Part shown: positions 41,119 to 50,476 of the stretch, piece by piece
How positions within the stretch are numbered: the first letter of the stretch is position 1
Layout: every line of letters begins with the position of its first letter
NCBI RefSeq assembly: GCF_031456275.1
Contig: NZ_JAVDUI010000001.1
Span: forward strand, 1 to 64,000
DNA length: 64,000 nt
Direction: 5' to 3'
Origin: Falsarthrobacter nasiphocae
Lineage (GTDB): Bacteria; Actinomycetota; Actinomycetes; Actinomycetales; Micrococcaceae
Made by a program: the position numbers and the translations under genes
Notes under the pieces: model-generated
The model's input: the letters and a program-made list of their open reading frames with translations, nothing else
Told to the model about the DNA's origin: nothing
Database searches by the model: none

Positions 41119-43887
41119 TCAGCCGGCGGCGACGACGCCGCGGCGCAGGGCGTCCATGGCCTCCTCGGCGCAGCCTCGCACCGAGGGGTCGCCGCTCGCT
41201 GCGCGCAACTGGTCGAGGGAGTCCACGACCTGCTTGGCCCAGCGCACGAAGTCGCCCGCCGCGAGGTCGGAGCCCTCGAGGGCCCGTCTGAGGGTAGCCC
41301 CCTGAGCCCATCTCCAGACCGGGCGCATGAGGCCCGGGTCGGGATCAGGCGTCAGAGGCACGGCGGCGCGCTCCTCCTCGTCCGTGACGCGGGACCAGAT
41401 CCGCACGAGGGAACGGTAGCGCTCCTGCAGGTCCTCCGTGGGCATCACGATGTGCCCCGGCGTGTGCTCCCGCTTGCCCTGGTAGACGAGGAGGGAGACA
41501 AGGGCCGCCAGCTCGGCGGGCTCCAGCCCCGAGAGCTCTCCGCTGTTGAGCATCTGCGCGGTGAGCAGGTCCCGGTCCCCGTAAATGCGGCTGAGGACCG
41601 CGCCCTGGGGCGTGACCTCAGACTGCTCCGTCAGGTAGCCCGTGGCGCGGAGGACGTCGCAGACCTTGTCGAACTGGCGGGAGATCGTGTTGGTGCGGCC
41701 ACGAATCCTGGCCCGAAGGGTCGAGGTCTCACGGGCGAGCTTCGCGTGCCGCTCTCCCCAGCGGACGTGCTCGTCCCGCTCGGGGCAGCCGTGAACCGGG
41801 TGGGCGCGAAGCCGGCGGCGCACCTCGGCCGCAGGCGAGGCGTCGTCCTCCCCCTTGGCGGTGGAGAAGAGAGGACTCCGACGAGGCGCGGAGCCGGCCC
41901 GGTCCAGCGCGGCCTTGAGGGCCGAGACGAGGTCCCGGCGCTCCTTCGGCGAGCGGCCAGTGAAGCGCCGCGGGACCTTCATCGTGGTGACGACCTCGAC
42001 CGGCTCGGCAAGGTCATCCACCGAGATGCGACGGATGGTGCGCTGGAGCGTGAGGATCGAGGGGCGCGGGTGGAGGCTCACCGCGTCAGCATCGATGATG
42101 ACGCCCTTGCCCTTGAGGCGGCCTGACGGGACCTCGATGACGTCGCCGATCTGAAGGCGCTCGAGGGACGCCGCCACGGCGGACGACTGGGCTTTGCGCG
42201 AGTGGCGACGGGCCCGTTTCTCGGCCTCGCTGAGCTCCCTGCGCAGCCGCAGGTACTCCGCGACGTCCCCCCGCTCGCAGCGCATGGACTCCTCGAACCC
42301 GGCGAGGGCGCGCTCGCGCTCCCGCACCTGGCGGGCCAGACCGACGACGCCCCGGTCCGCCTGGAACTGCGCGAACGAGGACTCGAGGACGCTGCGCGCC
42401 CGGTCCAGGCCGAAGCGGGCCACGAGGTTGATGCTCATGTTGTAGGTCGGCGCGAAGCTCGAGTTGAGCGGGTACGTGCGCGTCGACGCGAGGTCCGCGA
42501 TCTGCGCCGGGTCCGCATCCCGGTCCCAGAGGACGACGGCGTGGCCCTCGACGTCAATGCCCCGCCGGCCGGCGCGGCCCGTGAGCTGCGTGTACTCCCC
42601 CGGGGTCACGGCCACGTGAGACTCGCCGTTGAACTTGTCCAGCTTCTCCAGCACGACGCTGCGCGCCGGCATGTTGACGCCGAGCGCGAGCGTCTCCGTG
42701 GCGAACACCGCCTTGATGAGGCCCGCCCCGAAGAGCGCCTCGACGGCCTCCTTGACCACGGGCAGCATCCCGGCGTGGTGGGCGCCGTAGCCCTTGAGGA
42801 CGCCCTCGCGCCACGACCAGAATCCCACGACATCGAGGTCCTCAGGCGGCAGGAGGGAAGCGACCTGGTCCACGACGCGCTGGATCTCGGTGCGCTCGCT
42901 CGCCGTCGTCAGGACGGCCCCGTGCTCGACGCACTGCCGAACCGCCTGCTCGCAGCCCTTGCGAGAGAAGATGAAGACGATCGCCGGCAGGAGACCCTGC
43001 TCAGCGAGGCTCGCGATGATCCTGGGCCGTGAGGCGCGCGAGGGCCCGCCGCCGCCGTGGCCCGAGTGGGAGGGCCGCTTGCCACGGGGTCCGGAGCCGC
43101 GCCGTCCCCGCCCGAATCCGCTCGGCCCGCTCGAACGCGCCAACTTGATGAGCTCGGGGTTCACATGCGGGGTCCCGCCGGACTGCGCGAGTTCGTCGAA
43201 GGCCACGTGCCCCTCGAAGAGGTCCACGAGGCGGTCCCTCACCATGACGTGCTGGGTCAGCGGGACGGGGCGGTGCTCCGAGACGACGACGTCGGTCTCC
43301 CCGCGGACCGTGCCAAGCCACGCCCCGAACTCCTCGGCGTTGGAGACGGTGGCCGAGAGGGAGACGACCGTGACCGACTCGGGCAGGTGGATGATGACCT
43401 CTTCCCACACGGCACCGCGGAAGCGGTCTGCCAGGTAGTGGACCTCGTCCATGACGACGAACCCGAGGGAAGCCACGGTGCTCGAGCCCGCATAGAGCAT
43501 GTTGCGGAGGACCTCAGTCGTCATGACGACGACGTCCGCCTCACCGTTGATCGAGGTGTCCCCCGTCAGGAGACCCACCCTGTGGCTGCCGAGCGCCTCG
43601 CAGAGGTCGTGGTACTTCTGATTGCTGAGCGCCTTGATGGGCGTGGTGTAGAAGGCCTTCTGGCCCCTAGCGAGGGCGAGATGGACGGCGAACTCGCCGA
43701 CGATCGTCTTGCCGGCGCCCGTCGGGGCCGCTACGAGCACACCGCGGCCGGCCTCGATGCTTCGGCAGGCCTCGCGTTGGAACTCGTCGAGGGGGAACGG
43801 CTGCGCCGCTGCGAATCGGCTGAGCTCCGTCGCTGCTTCGGCGTGTCGGATTCTCATCGCTTCGTAGCGCTCGGCCGGGGTGGTCAT
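41119..43887 (-). CDS. Ski2-like DExH-box RNA helicase (HelY type)
   Basis: 922-aa superfamily 2 helicase. Motif I is APTGAGKT, motif II DEVH (VVMDEVHYL), motif III SLSATVSN. A Gly/Arg/Ser-rich linker follows (about residues 270-300), then motif VI as QLTGRAGRRGID and a C-terminal DSHCT-like domain. Related to Mtr4/Ski2, so RNA processing or decay is likely. ATG 43887 is set by family start (TTPAERYEAMR) and by TATCGT on the minus strand (ACGATA 43895-43900) 7 nt upstream, suggesting a leaderless mRNA separate from tatC. Confidence 0.9.
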   Translation of the reverse strand: MTTPAERYEAMRIRHAEAATELSRFAAAQPFPLDEFQREACRSIEAGRGVLVAAPTGAGKTIVGEFAVHLALARGQKAFYTTPIKALSNQKYHDLCEALGSHRVGLLTGDTSINGEADVVVMTTEVLRNMLYAGSSTVASLGFVVMDEVHYLADRFRGAVWEEVIIHLPESVTVVSLSATVSNAEEFGAWLGTVRGETDVVVSEHRPVPLTQHVMVRDRLVDLFEGHVAFDELAQSGGTPHVNPELIKLARSSGPSGFGRGRRGSGPRGKRPSHSGHGGGGPSRASRPRIIASLAEQGLLPAIVFIFSRKGCEQAVRQCVEHGAVLTTASERTEIQRVVDQVASLLPPEDLDVVGFWSWREGVLKGYGAHHAGMLPVVKEAVEALFGAGLIKAVFATETLALGVNMPARSVVLEKLDKFNGESHVAVTPGEYTQLTGRAGRRGIDVEGHAVVLWDRDADPAQIADLASTRTYPLNSSFAPTYNMSINLVARFGLDRARSVLESSFAQFQADRGVVGLARQVRERERALAGFEESMRCERGDVAEYLRLRRELSEAEKRARRHSRKAQSSAVAASLERLQIGDVIEVPSGRLKGKGVIIDADAVSLHPRPSILTLQRTIRRISVDDLAEPVEVVTTMKVPRRFTGRSPKERRDLVSALKAALDRAGSAPRRSPLFSTAKGEDDASPAAEVRRRLRAHPVHGCPERDEHVRWGERHAKLARETSTLRARIRGRTNTISRQFDKVCDVLRATGYLTEQSEVTPQGAVLSRIYGDRDLLTAQMLNSGELSGLEPAELAALVSLLVYQGKREHTPGHIVMPTEDLQERYRSLVRIWSRVTDEEERAAVPLTPDPDPGLMRPVWRWAQGATLRRALEGSDLAAGDFVRWAKQVVDSLDQLRAASGDPSVRGCAEEAMDALRRGVVAAG

Positions 43888-43906
43888 GAATCCCACGATA
43901 CACAGC

Positions 43907-43943
43907 AAGAAGGCCCCGGCCGGGCGGCGTGGGGCCTTCTTTT
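43907..43943. terminator. Hairpin terminator between tatC and the helicase gene
   Basis: AAGAAGGCCCC (43907-43917) and GGGGCCTTCTTTT (43931-43943) form an 11-bp stem. It ends the tatA-tatC transcript just before the helicase promoter; the T-run is stronger on the plus strand. Confidence 0.75.
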
Positions 43944-43965
43944 CGCGGCGCGCAGATCAGGCAGA

Positions 43966-44766
43966 TCAGATCGCGGACACTGGGCGGACTTCGTCGGTCG
44001 TCGCGTGCGCGATCGTGCGACGAGCCCGACGCCTGTCATTGACCATGCAGACGAGCACTGCAACGAAGAAGAGAATGAGCATCGGGGCAGCCAGGGCGAA
44101 CATCGGGAAGAGGTCCGGTCCCGGCGCGGCCATGGCGGCGAACGCCACGCACACGAAAACGACGATGCGCCAGGCCTTGGCGACGCGCTTGCCCGTCACG
44201 AACCCGAGCATGTTGGCACCGACGAGGAGCAGGGGCACGAGGAAGGCGAAGCCGAACGCGAGGTGGAGGCGGAGGACGAACTGGATGAACTCCGCGGCGG
44301 CGAGGTAGTACGTGGACCCCTCGGGGACGAACGCGTAGAGCGCCCGCACAGCGTGCGGGTAGATGAGCCAGGCCAGGTAGACGCCGCCGAGGAACAGCGG
44401 GATGGCCGCGAAGAGGAAGCCGAGCGACATGCGCTGCTCCTTCTTCGTCAGCGCCGGCTGGAGGTAGGCCCAGGCCTGGTACAGCCAGAACGGGCTGGAG
44501 GCGACGAACCCGAGGAAGAGGGACCCCTGGAGAAGCTGGTCAAAGGCCTGCGTCTGGGTACCGAAGTTGATGGTGCCCCTGTCGCCGGCGGCCTCCTTGA
44601 CGGGGGCCGTGAGGAGCCCGACAAAGGGTTTCCAGAAGAAGCCTCCCGCGATGGAGCAGACGACGATGGCAATAGCCGAGGCGAAGAACCGGTTTCGCGC
44701 TTCCTTCAGGTGCTCCCCGAGGGACATGTTTCCCTCGGGGTTGTCCTTACGACGTGCTCGGGCCAT
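43966..44766 (-). CDS. tatC: Sec-independent protein translocase TatC
   Basis: Membrane core of the twin-arginine export system; it binds the twin-arginine signal peptide. 266 aa, six predicted membrane helices. Conserved features: MSLGEHLKEARNR near the N-terminus, FLGFVASSPFWLYQAWAYLQPALTKKE, FVPEGSTYYLAAAEFIQFVLRL and AFAMAAPGPDLFPMFALAAPM-like segment near the end (the visible order is AFAAMAAPGPDLFPM). Starts 5 nt after tatA, the standard actinobacterial pair. Confidence 0.94.
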   Translation of the reverse strand: MARARRKDNPEGNMSLGEHLKEARNRFFASAIAIVVCSIAGGFFWKPFVGLLTAPVKEAAGDRGTINFGTQTQAFDQLLQGSLFLGFVASSPFWLYQAWAYLQPALTKKEQRMSLGFLFAAIPLFLGGVYLAWLIYPHAVRALYAFVPEGSTYYLAAAEFIQFVLRLHLAFGFAFLVPLLLVGANMLGFVTGKRVAKAWRIVVFVCVAFAAMAAPGPDLFPMFALAAPMLILFFVAVLVCMVNDRRRARRTIAHATTDEVRPVSAI

Positions 44767-44771
44767 AGGGA

Positions 44772-45038
44772 TTACTTGGAGTTCCCGTCAATGACGCGGC
44801 CGGTGACGGGGGTGTCGGCCGAGGTCGAGCCCGTGCCGGTGGCGCCTGCGCCGGTTCCCGGCGTCTTGGGGTTGTCCTCGTCCTCTTCCTCTTCGTTCTT
44901 CAGCTGCTTGACCTCGGAACGGAAGACGCGCATCGACTCGCCGACGCTGCGGGCAAGCTGAGGAAGCTTGGGGGCACCGAAGAGGAGAAGAACGAGAACG
45001 ACGACGATCAGGATGTGGGACGGCTGAGCCCAGCCCAT
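44772..45038 (-). CDS. tatA: Sec-independent protein translocase TatA
   Basis: 88-aa pore-forming Tat subunit. One N-terminal membrane helix (SHILIVVVLVLLLFG), the Tat hinge FGAPKLPQLARSVGESMRVF, and an acidic, Gly/Thr-rich tail. ATG 45038 has AAAGGA six bases upstream and gives the family N-terminus MGWAQPSH; the frame extends to 45071. Lies between pafBC and tatC on the same strand. Confidence 0.93.
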   Translation of the reverse strand: MGWAQPSHILIVVVLVLLLFGAPKLPQLARSVGESMRVFRSEVKQLKNEEEEDEDNPKTPGTGAGATGTGSTSADTPVTGRVIDGNSK

Positions 45039-45067
45039 GTGCTTGTCCTTTCGTGAGAACAGGGTAC

Positions 45068-47119
45068 TCACATGATTCTACGCATGGACCCTGTGGATCG
45101 TCGCACTCGTCCCGCGGCCGCGGCGACCGCGGTCCGGGCCGCCTGCGGTTCCAGGACGGCCAGGTCCCCGGCGGAGCGCAGCACTTCGCCCACAATTCGG
45201 TCCCCAAAGAGCGTCACGGTTCCGGCGACGCCGTCGGCGAGCTGCCGGCGATCCCGGGCATCGAAGTCGTCGAGGCGCTCGTCCGGCATGCGGGCACGGC
45301 CCGCGAGAGCGAGGATCACGGCCGTGGGCCCCGAGGTCCGGGCGGTCCCCCACCGCGGCAGGCGGGTCTCGCCGTGGGTTGCAGCGCCGCCGGCGGCCGT
45401 GCCTGGCGCTTCGCACACCTCGAGCTCGTGGCACCGCTCCAGCCGGAAGTGCTTCTCGGTGCCGCGCTCACCGGGCGCCGCGGCCTCGTCCCCCACGAGG
45501 TACCGGCGCCCGCCTGCGTCCATGAGGCGAATCGGCCGCACCGTGCGGCGGCGCGCGTCGTCGTCCGCCTTGACGTAGACAAAGGTGAGCCAGCCGCCGG
45601 AGGCGAGCGCCCGCATGACGGTGCGGACCTGCGCGTCCGGGGCCTCGGTGCGGCTCGTCGCCTCCAGGGTCGCCGCCAGCTCGGGGTCCCCGAGCGAGGC
45701 GAGAAGCTTCAGGCGAGCGCCGGCGAGCGGCTCGCTCTCGGGGTGGTCGGGGCCGAGCACGCCCTCCAACTCCCTCAGGGCGACGAGGAGCGGCAGGACG
45801 TCCTCGGGCGTCGGGGCGGGCACCGTGACGCCGGATCCTCCCGCGAGCGTGGCCCACCGGCCGTCCTCCGAGACATGGACCCGTCCCTCCTCCCCCGCGT
45901 CCTCACCGTGCGCGAGGCTCAGGGCGAGGACCTCCTCGAGGACTGTCTCGGCCGGCTTGCCGAGGGCGTCGGCGAGCTCGGCGACCTCCCGGGGCGTGCC
46001 GTCGTCGAGCAGCCGAAGCAGGGCGAGGGCCCGGGAGACGCGGGCGTGGGCGTCCGGGCGGATGCGCTCCCGGCGGGCCCTGGGCGCCGTGGCAGCCGCT
46101 GGGGCGGGGCCGGTGTGCCGCCGCTCGAGCTCCGCCGCGGCCGTCTCGACGTCCTCGACAAACGCGGCCGGGGCGAGAGGCACGGCGTCCCCTCCCGCGG
46201 CAAGGATCTCGGCAACGGCCTCCTCCCAGAGGCGGCTCGGGACCCGCACCCGGTCCCATGCGGGCGACGACGCTCCGGCCTCACTCGGCGCCGCGGCCGG
46301 CCCGGAGGGCGAGGGGACAGACACCGCCCGCAGCCACGCGCCGGCGCCCGGGCGCACCGCGACCTCGCACTCCCGAGGGCCACCAGGGGCCAGGGCATGC
46401 TCGGACAGGTGAGACGCACGCTGCTCAAGGGGCACAGGGTCGCCCCCGGGCGCGGCGACCGCCTGACTCAGGGTCTCGATCCGGTCCAGCCTGAACGAGC
46501 GCACGGCGGCCCGGAGCTCGTCGTACCCGATGACGACCCACCGGCCGCCGCGGGCCACAACGGTCCAGGGCCACACGGTCCGGGAGGTCGCGGCACCCGC
46601 CGCGTCCACGTAGTTCAGAGTCACCGCCCGTCGCTCGACCGCCGCCGACGAGAGCAGACCAAGCAGGCCGCCATCCGGCGGCAGAAGCGGCGACCAGGCG
46701 CGGCGCGGGGCGGCCTCGAGCTCGTCCGGCGTGAGGGCGAGGCGCTCCGCCGCGCGCTGGGCCTGGCGTCCCGCAGACGAGCGGCCGAGAGCGGACGCCG
46801 CCAGGGACACCGCCGCCCGCTCGTCCCGCGTCAGCTCCGGCAGGGGTCCAGCCGCCTCGAGGGCGTACACGTACTGCGGCGCGGAGAAGTCGCCCGGGAC
46901 AAAGCGGATGCCAGCGCGCTCGAGCCCTGCACGGTCCCGCTGAAACGCCTTGCGGCTCGCCTGCGTGAGCTCGTAGCCCGGGACGGCGGCAGCGATCTCG
47001 GGCCAGGTCAGCCCGTCCGGTGCCGCCCGGAGGGCGCGCCACAGCGCGATCGACCGTTCCACGACGGGCTCTGACCGCGCCAGCGCGCCGTCGTCGGCCA
47101 TCTCCGACTCCACGTTCAT
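45068..47119 (-). CDS. pafBC: Fused PafB-PafC WYL-domain transcriptional regulator (PafBC)
   Basis: DNA-damage-responsive activator, in mycobacteria made of separate PafB and PafC. 683 aa in one frame: HTH-WYL-WCX twice. First half: winged HTH in residues 20-70, WYL domain near 175-225 (RAVTLNYVDAAGA, TVVARGGRWVVIGYDEL, RSFRLDRIETL). Second half: HTH near 355-410, WYL near 540-590 (GGWLTFVYVKADDDARRRTV, GGRRYLVGDE, KHFRLERCHELEV). No stop or frameshift separates them. PafBC activates an SOS-independent DNA repair set; it does not need the proteasome for this. The minus-strand TAGGCT 6 nt before ATG 47119 suggests a leaderless mRNA. Confidence 0.9.
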   Translation of the reverse strand: MNVESEMADDGALARSEPVVERSIALWRALRAAPDGLTWPEIAAAVPGYELTQASRKAFQRDRAGLERAGIRFVPGDFSAPQYVYALEAAGPLPELTRDERAAVSLAASALGRSSAGRQAQRAAERLALTPDELEAAPRRAWSPLLPPDGGLLGLLSSAAVERRAVTLNYVDAAGAATSRTVWPWTVVARGGRWVVIGYDELRAAVRSFRLDRIETLSQAVAAPGGDPVPLEQRASHLSEHALAPGGPRECEVAVRPGAGAWLRAVSVPSPSGPAAAPSEAGASSPAWDRVRVPSRLWEEAVAEILAAGGDAVPLAPAAFVEDVETAAAELERRHTGPAPAAATAPRARRERIRPDAHARVSRALALLRLLDDGTPREVAELADALGKPAETVLEEVLALSLAHGEDAGEEGRVHVSEDGRWATLAGGSGVTVPAPTPEDVLPLLVALRELEGVLGPDHPESEPLAGARLKLLASLGDPELAATLEATSRTEAPDAQVRTVMRALASGGWLTFVYVKADDDARRRTVRPIRLMDAGGRRYLVGDEAAAPGERGTEKHFRLERCHELEVCEAPGTAAGGAATHGETRLPRWGTARTSGPTAVILALAGRARMPDERLDDFDARDRRQLADGVAGTVTLFGDRIVGEVLRSAGDLAVLEPQAARTAVAAAAGRVRRSTGSMRRIM

Positions 47120-47152
47120 GGTTCAAGCCTAGAAGACGCGCGCAGAGACGGC

Positions 47153-47188
47153 AGGGGCCCGCCGATCCAGAAGGATCGACGGGCCCCT
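47153..47188 (-). terminator. Hairpin terminator after the FKBP gene
   Basis: AGGGGCCCGCCGATCC and its complement with one mismatch (47153-47168, 47173-47188) form a strong stem with a 4-nt loop, just past the FKBP stop. Confidence 0.7.
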
Positions 47189-47214
47189 CGCTCGCCCCAC
47201 GCGGAGGCGAGGCG

Positions 47215-47610
47215 TCAGCGCACGCCCATGAGGTCGACGACGAAGATGAGCGTCTCACCCGGCTTGATGGCCGCGCCAGCGCCGCGATCCCCATACGCCA
47301 TGTGCGGCGGGATGACGAGCTTGCGACGGCCGCCCACCTTCATGCCGAGCAGGCCCTGATCCCAGCCCTGGATGACCTGGCCGACGCCGACCGTGAAGTC
47401 GAGCGGCGCGCCGCGGTTCCACGAGGCATCGAACTCTTCGCCCGTCGAGTGGGCGACGCCCACGTAGTGAGCGGACACCGTCTTGCCGGCCGTGGCCTCC
47501 GTGCCCGTGCCCTCGATGAGATCCTCGATGACGAGGTCCGTGGGGGCCTCATCTCCGGGGAAGTCGATCTCGGGCTTGGTGCGATCAAAGTCGCGCTGTC
47601 CAAAGGACAT
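47215..47610 (-). CDS. FKBP-type peptidyl-prolyl cis-trans isomerase
   Basis: 131-aa single-domain FKBP catalysing proline isomerisation in the cytoplasm; no signal peptide. Active-site segments: VSAHYVGVAHSTGEEFDASW, VIQGWDQGLLGMKVGGRRKL, and PPHMAYGDRGAG, with the aromatic pocket residues retained. ATG 47610 is preceded by AGGAGGAGAC. It lies 33 nt downstream of a larger FKBP lipoprotein, likely in the same transcript. Confidence 0.93.
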   Translation of the reverse strand: MSFGQRDFDRTKPEIDFPGDEAPTDLVIEDLIEGTGTEATAGKTVSAHYVGVAHSTGEEFDASWNRGAPLDFTVGVGQVIQGWDQGLLGMKVGGRRKLVIPPHMAYGDRGAGAAIKPGETLIFVVDLMGVR

Positions 47611-47643
47611 GTCTCCTCCTGGGTGACGTTGGGGATGTGCCGC

Positions 47644-48987
47644 CTACTTTGCGGCGGCCGTCTTCTCAATCTTCACGTAGAACACGAGGTCTCCCTCGGC
47701 GTCGCCCTGGGGCGTCTCGCCGTAGGCGAGGTCCTTCGGGACGACGAGCATGACGGTCGAGCCGACCTTCTTGCCGGCGAGGCCCATCTTCCAGCCCTTG
47801 ATCACGCCGTCGAGGCTCATCGGGATGGGGCTCTTGGTGAAGTTCTCGTCAAAGTTCTTGTGGGAGTCCCACGCCCAGCCCGAGTAGGTCACGGTCACCG
47901 TGTCGGTGTCCTTGACCGTGGGGCCCGTGCCCTCCTTGATCGTCTCCGAGACGAGGTCCTGGGGGGCCTTCGTGTCCTTCGGGAACGTGATGGCCGGGAC
48001 CTTCTTGGCGCCCTGCTCCTTGACCGTGGGGAGCTTCCCCTCGTCGCGGAGCTTCTTGACCTGGTCCTGCTTCATGAGGGTGGGCGTGTGGTACTTCTCG
48101 GCGCCCGTAACCGTCATGACGAGGGCCGTGGCCTGCTGGCCCTGGGCCGTCTTGGGCACGTAGACGACCGTCTGGCCGACCTTCTGTCCCTTGAGAGCCT
48201 CGTAGAGGACCGGCATCTCGGTCTTGAGGTCCGCCATGATGGGCTTCGTCGGGGTGTCGAGGGAGTACGTGTCCTGGGTCTGGTTGCCCGTCGCGATGTC
48301 GATGATCGCCGTGTTGACGGACAGCTTCATGTCATCGGTGATGACGGCGCCGTCCTCCTTGGGGCTGCCGTACAGGCGGGCGCCGGCCTTCGTGGGGTTG
48401 AGGGCCTTGTCGATGCTGACCTGCGGGGCCCAGTTGTCCGCGCCCCACTTGACGCCGATCTTGTCTGTGACGCTCTTGTCCCCGAACTGCGCGCCGGGCG
48501 CCATGTCCGTGTAGGTCGGCGGCTTCTGGACATCGGTGATCGTGAAGACCATGACGCCGCGCTGGTCGTCCGACTCGGCCTTCGGGATGAAGGCGATCGT
48601 GGCGCCCTTCTTCTGGTCCTTGAGGCCCTCGTAGAGCGCGCTGGCCTGCTGCTTGAGCTGGGGACCGAAGATGAGGGGGGCGTCCTTCTTCTTCGTGTAC
48701 GTCTCGTTGACGACCTTGTCCGTGTTGCCGTCGACGGCCGCGAGGCGGTACATGACGCGGTCGCCCTCGGCGATCTTGTCCCCCGAGCCCTCCTTGACGA
48801 TCTGGACGGTGTCTTCCTTGACATTGATCGGGGTGTCGAACTTGACGTCAGGCACCTGATCATCCGCCTTCACGTCCACCTTGAGGGAGCTCACGCCGTC
48901 CTTGTCTCCCACGGGGGTGGACGGGCCGGAGCAGGCCGCGAGCAACAGGGCCAGCGGCACCGTGGCGATGATGATCTTCTTGCGCAC
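47644..48987 (-). CDS. FKBP-type lipoprotein with three FKBP-like repeats
   Basis: 447 aa. Lipoprotein signal VRKKIIIATVPLALLLAAC with the lipidated Cys19, so it acts outside the membrane. Three FKBP-like modules repeat. The first (about 50-150) ends in GLKDQKKGATIAFIPK, the second (about 180-290) in ALKGQKVGQTVVYVPK, the third (about 335-440) in GLAGKKVGSTVMLVVPK. Only the third keeps the catalytic pattern (VTYSGWAWDSHKNFDENF, VIKGWKMG, LAYGET); the first two have lost it and may serve as chaperone or dimerisation modules. GTG 48987 is supported by AAAGGA upstream. Confidence 0.87.
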   Translation of the reverse strand: MRKKIIIATVPLALLLAACSGPSTPVGDKDGVSSLKVDVKADDQVPDVKFDTPINVKEDTVQIVKEGSGDKIAEGDRVMYRLAAVDGNTDKVVNETYTKKKDAPLIFGPQLKQQASALYEGLKDQKKGATIAFIPKAESDDQRGVMVFTITDVQKPPTYTDMAPGAQFGDKSVTDKIGVKWGADNWAPQVSIDKALNPTKAGARLYGSPKEDGAVITDDMKLSVNTAIIDIATGNQTQDTYSLDTPTKPIMADLKTEMPVLYEALKGQKVGQTVVYVPKTAQGQQATALVMTVTGAEKYHTPTLMKQDQVKKLRDEGKLPTVKEQGAKKVPAITFPKDTKAPQDLVSETIKEGTGPTVKDTDTVTVTYSGWAWDSHKNFDENFTKSPIPMSLDGVIKGWKMGLAGKKVGSTVMLVVPKDLAYGETPQGDAEGDLVFYVKIEKTAAAK

Positions 48988-49093
48988 GAAAGGAATCCTT
49001 TGCTTGGGAATCTCGGGTCTCGATCTTCCATCCTCGCAGGTCAACCCCGCGATTGTCGCACCTGACGGCGCGCAGATGGGTTCCCCCGGGGGA

Positions 49094-50473
49094 TCAGGAG
49101 GCGGTGCTGAGCCGGCTCACAGACTCCATGAGGGGGGCGACGGCGGCTGGCGCGGTCTCGAACGGGTCCTTCAGCGCGACCTGGCTGTGCGGGTCCGCGT
49201 TGACGCGCAGGTTGACCCAGTCCACAGTCGTGAGGACCTCCCCCGCACGGGCCGCCTTGAGGAACGCCCCGCGGAGTGCGGCGCGCGTTGTCGACGGCGG
49301 CTGCTCCACGGCCGCCTCGATCTCGGCCTCGGGGACGAAGGTGGCCAACCGGCCGGAGGCCTCAAGGATCGAGGCCAGTCCGCGGCCGGGGGCGATGTCG
49401 TGGTAGGCGAGGTCGAGCTGCCGCAGGCGGGCGTCGCCCGGCTCCAGTGCGTTCTTCGCGGCGTACGCGGTGAGGAGGGAGCGCTTCGCCGCCCAGTCCA
49501 CATGCGTGGAGAGGACCGTGTCCGTGCCCTCCTCGAGGTCCGTGAGGACGGCGTCCCACAGAGTGAGGACGTCCCGCTCCTCGTCCGTGGCGCCCTCCCG
49601 CTCGCAGAAGGCGGCGGCGTGCGCGTAGAACGTGCGCTGGAGCTCGAGGGCCGTGGCGGTCCTGCCGTCCGCCAGGCCGAGAGGCGCCGGGGAGTCCACG
49701 GCCACGGAAACGTCGCGGAGTGAGCGAAGAGGATTGGCGACAGAGACGTCCGGCAGCCGCTCCCCCGCCTCGATGAGGCGCAGGACGAGAGAGGCGGTCC
49801 CGATCTTGAGGAAGGTGGTCCCCTGCGCCATGGACGAGTCCCCCGAGATGACGTGGAGGCGCCGGTAGAGGGAGGCGTCCGCGTGGGGCTCGTCTCGCGT
49901 GTTGATCATGGGGCGCGAGCGCGTCGTGGACCCGGAGACCGGCTCCCACAGGTGCTCGGCGCGCGGCGAGAGAACAAAGCCGGAGCCGTGCTCCCCCGCC
50001 GTCACGCCGCCGGAGCCTGCGATCAGCGGCCGTGTGACGAGGAAGGGCACCAGCCACGAGGACAGGCGCGTCATCTCCAGGCTGCGCTTGATGAGGTAGT
50101 TCTCGTGGCTGCCGTACGAGTTGCCGGCGGAGTCCACGTTGTTCTTGAAGAGGTAGACCCGCGGCTCGTACCCGTCTGCCTCAAGGGCTGCGGCGGCGTC
50201 CTGGGCAAGGCGGTGGACGATCCGCTCGCCAGCCCGGTCCTGGGCGATGAGCTGGCGCACTGAGTCGCACTCGGCCGTGGCGTACTCGGGGTGGGATCCC
50301 ACGTCGAGGTAGAGCCGCGCAGCGTTGTCGAGGAAGACGTTGGAGCTGCGGCCCCACGCGATGACGGGGCGGAACAGGACCCGGGCCAGCTCCTCGGGGA
50401 GCATGCGGGGGCCTCGCGACGGCATGTGGGCGAGGCCGAACTCCGTCTCCAGCCCGAAGATCCTGCGCTGCAC
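49094..50473 (-). CDS. pafA: Pup--protein ligase
   Basis: Carboxylate-amine ligase that joins Pup's C-terminal glutamate to lysines of target proteins. 459 aa; starts RRIFGLETEFGLAHMPSRGP with the ATP-site glutamates, then ATAECDSVRQL, VYLFKNNVDSAGNSYGSHENY and INTRDEPHADASLYRRLHV. GTG start lies 3 nt after the pup stop. In proteasome-bearing actinobacteria prcB and prcA usually lie between pup and pafA; they are absent here. Confidence 0.95.
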   Translation of the reverse strand: MQRRIFGLETEFGLAHMPSRGPRMLPEELARVLFRPVIAWGRSSNVFLDNAARLYLDVGSHPEYATAECDSVRQLIAQDRAGERIVHRLAQDAAAALEADGYEPRVYLFKNNVDSAGNSYGSHENYLIKRSLEMTRLSSWLVPFLVTRPLIAGSGGVTAGEHGSGFVLSPRAEHLWEPVSGSTTRSRPMINTRDEPHADASLYRRLHVISGDSSMAQGTTFLKIGTASLVLRLIEAGERLPDVSVANPLRSLRDVSVAVDSPAPLGLADGRTATALELQRTFYAHAAAFCEREGATDEERDVLTLWDAVLTDLEEGTDTVLSTHVDWAAKRSLLTAYAAKNALEPGDARLRQLDLAYHDIAPGRGLASILEASGRLATFVPEAEIEAAVEQPPSTTRAALRGAFLKAARAGEVLTTVDWVNLRVNADPHSQVALKDPFETAPAAVAPLMESVSRLSTAS

Positions 50474-50476
50474 GGG

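Noticed and set aside
50474-50476. Hidden prcB/prcA between pup and pafA
   Set aside because: Only 3 nt separate the two genes and no proteasome-subunit-like frame occurs anywhere in the window.
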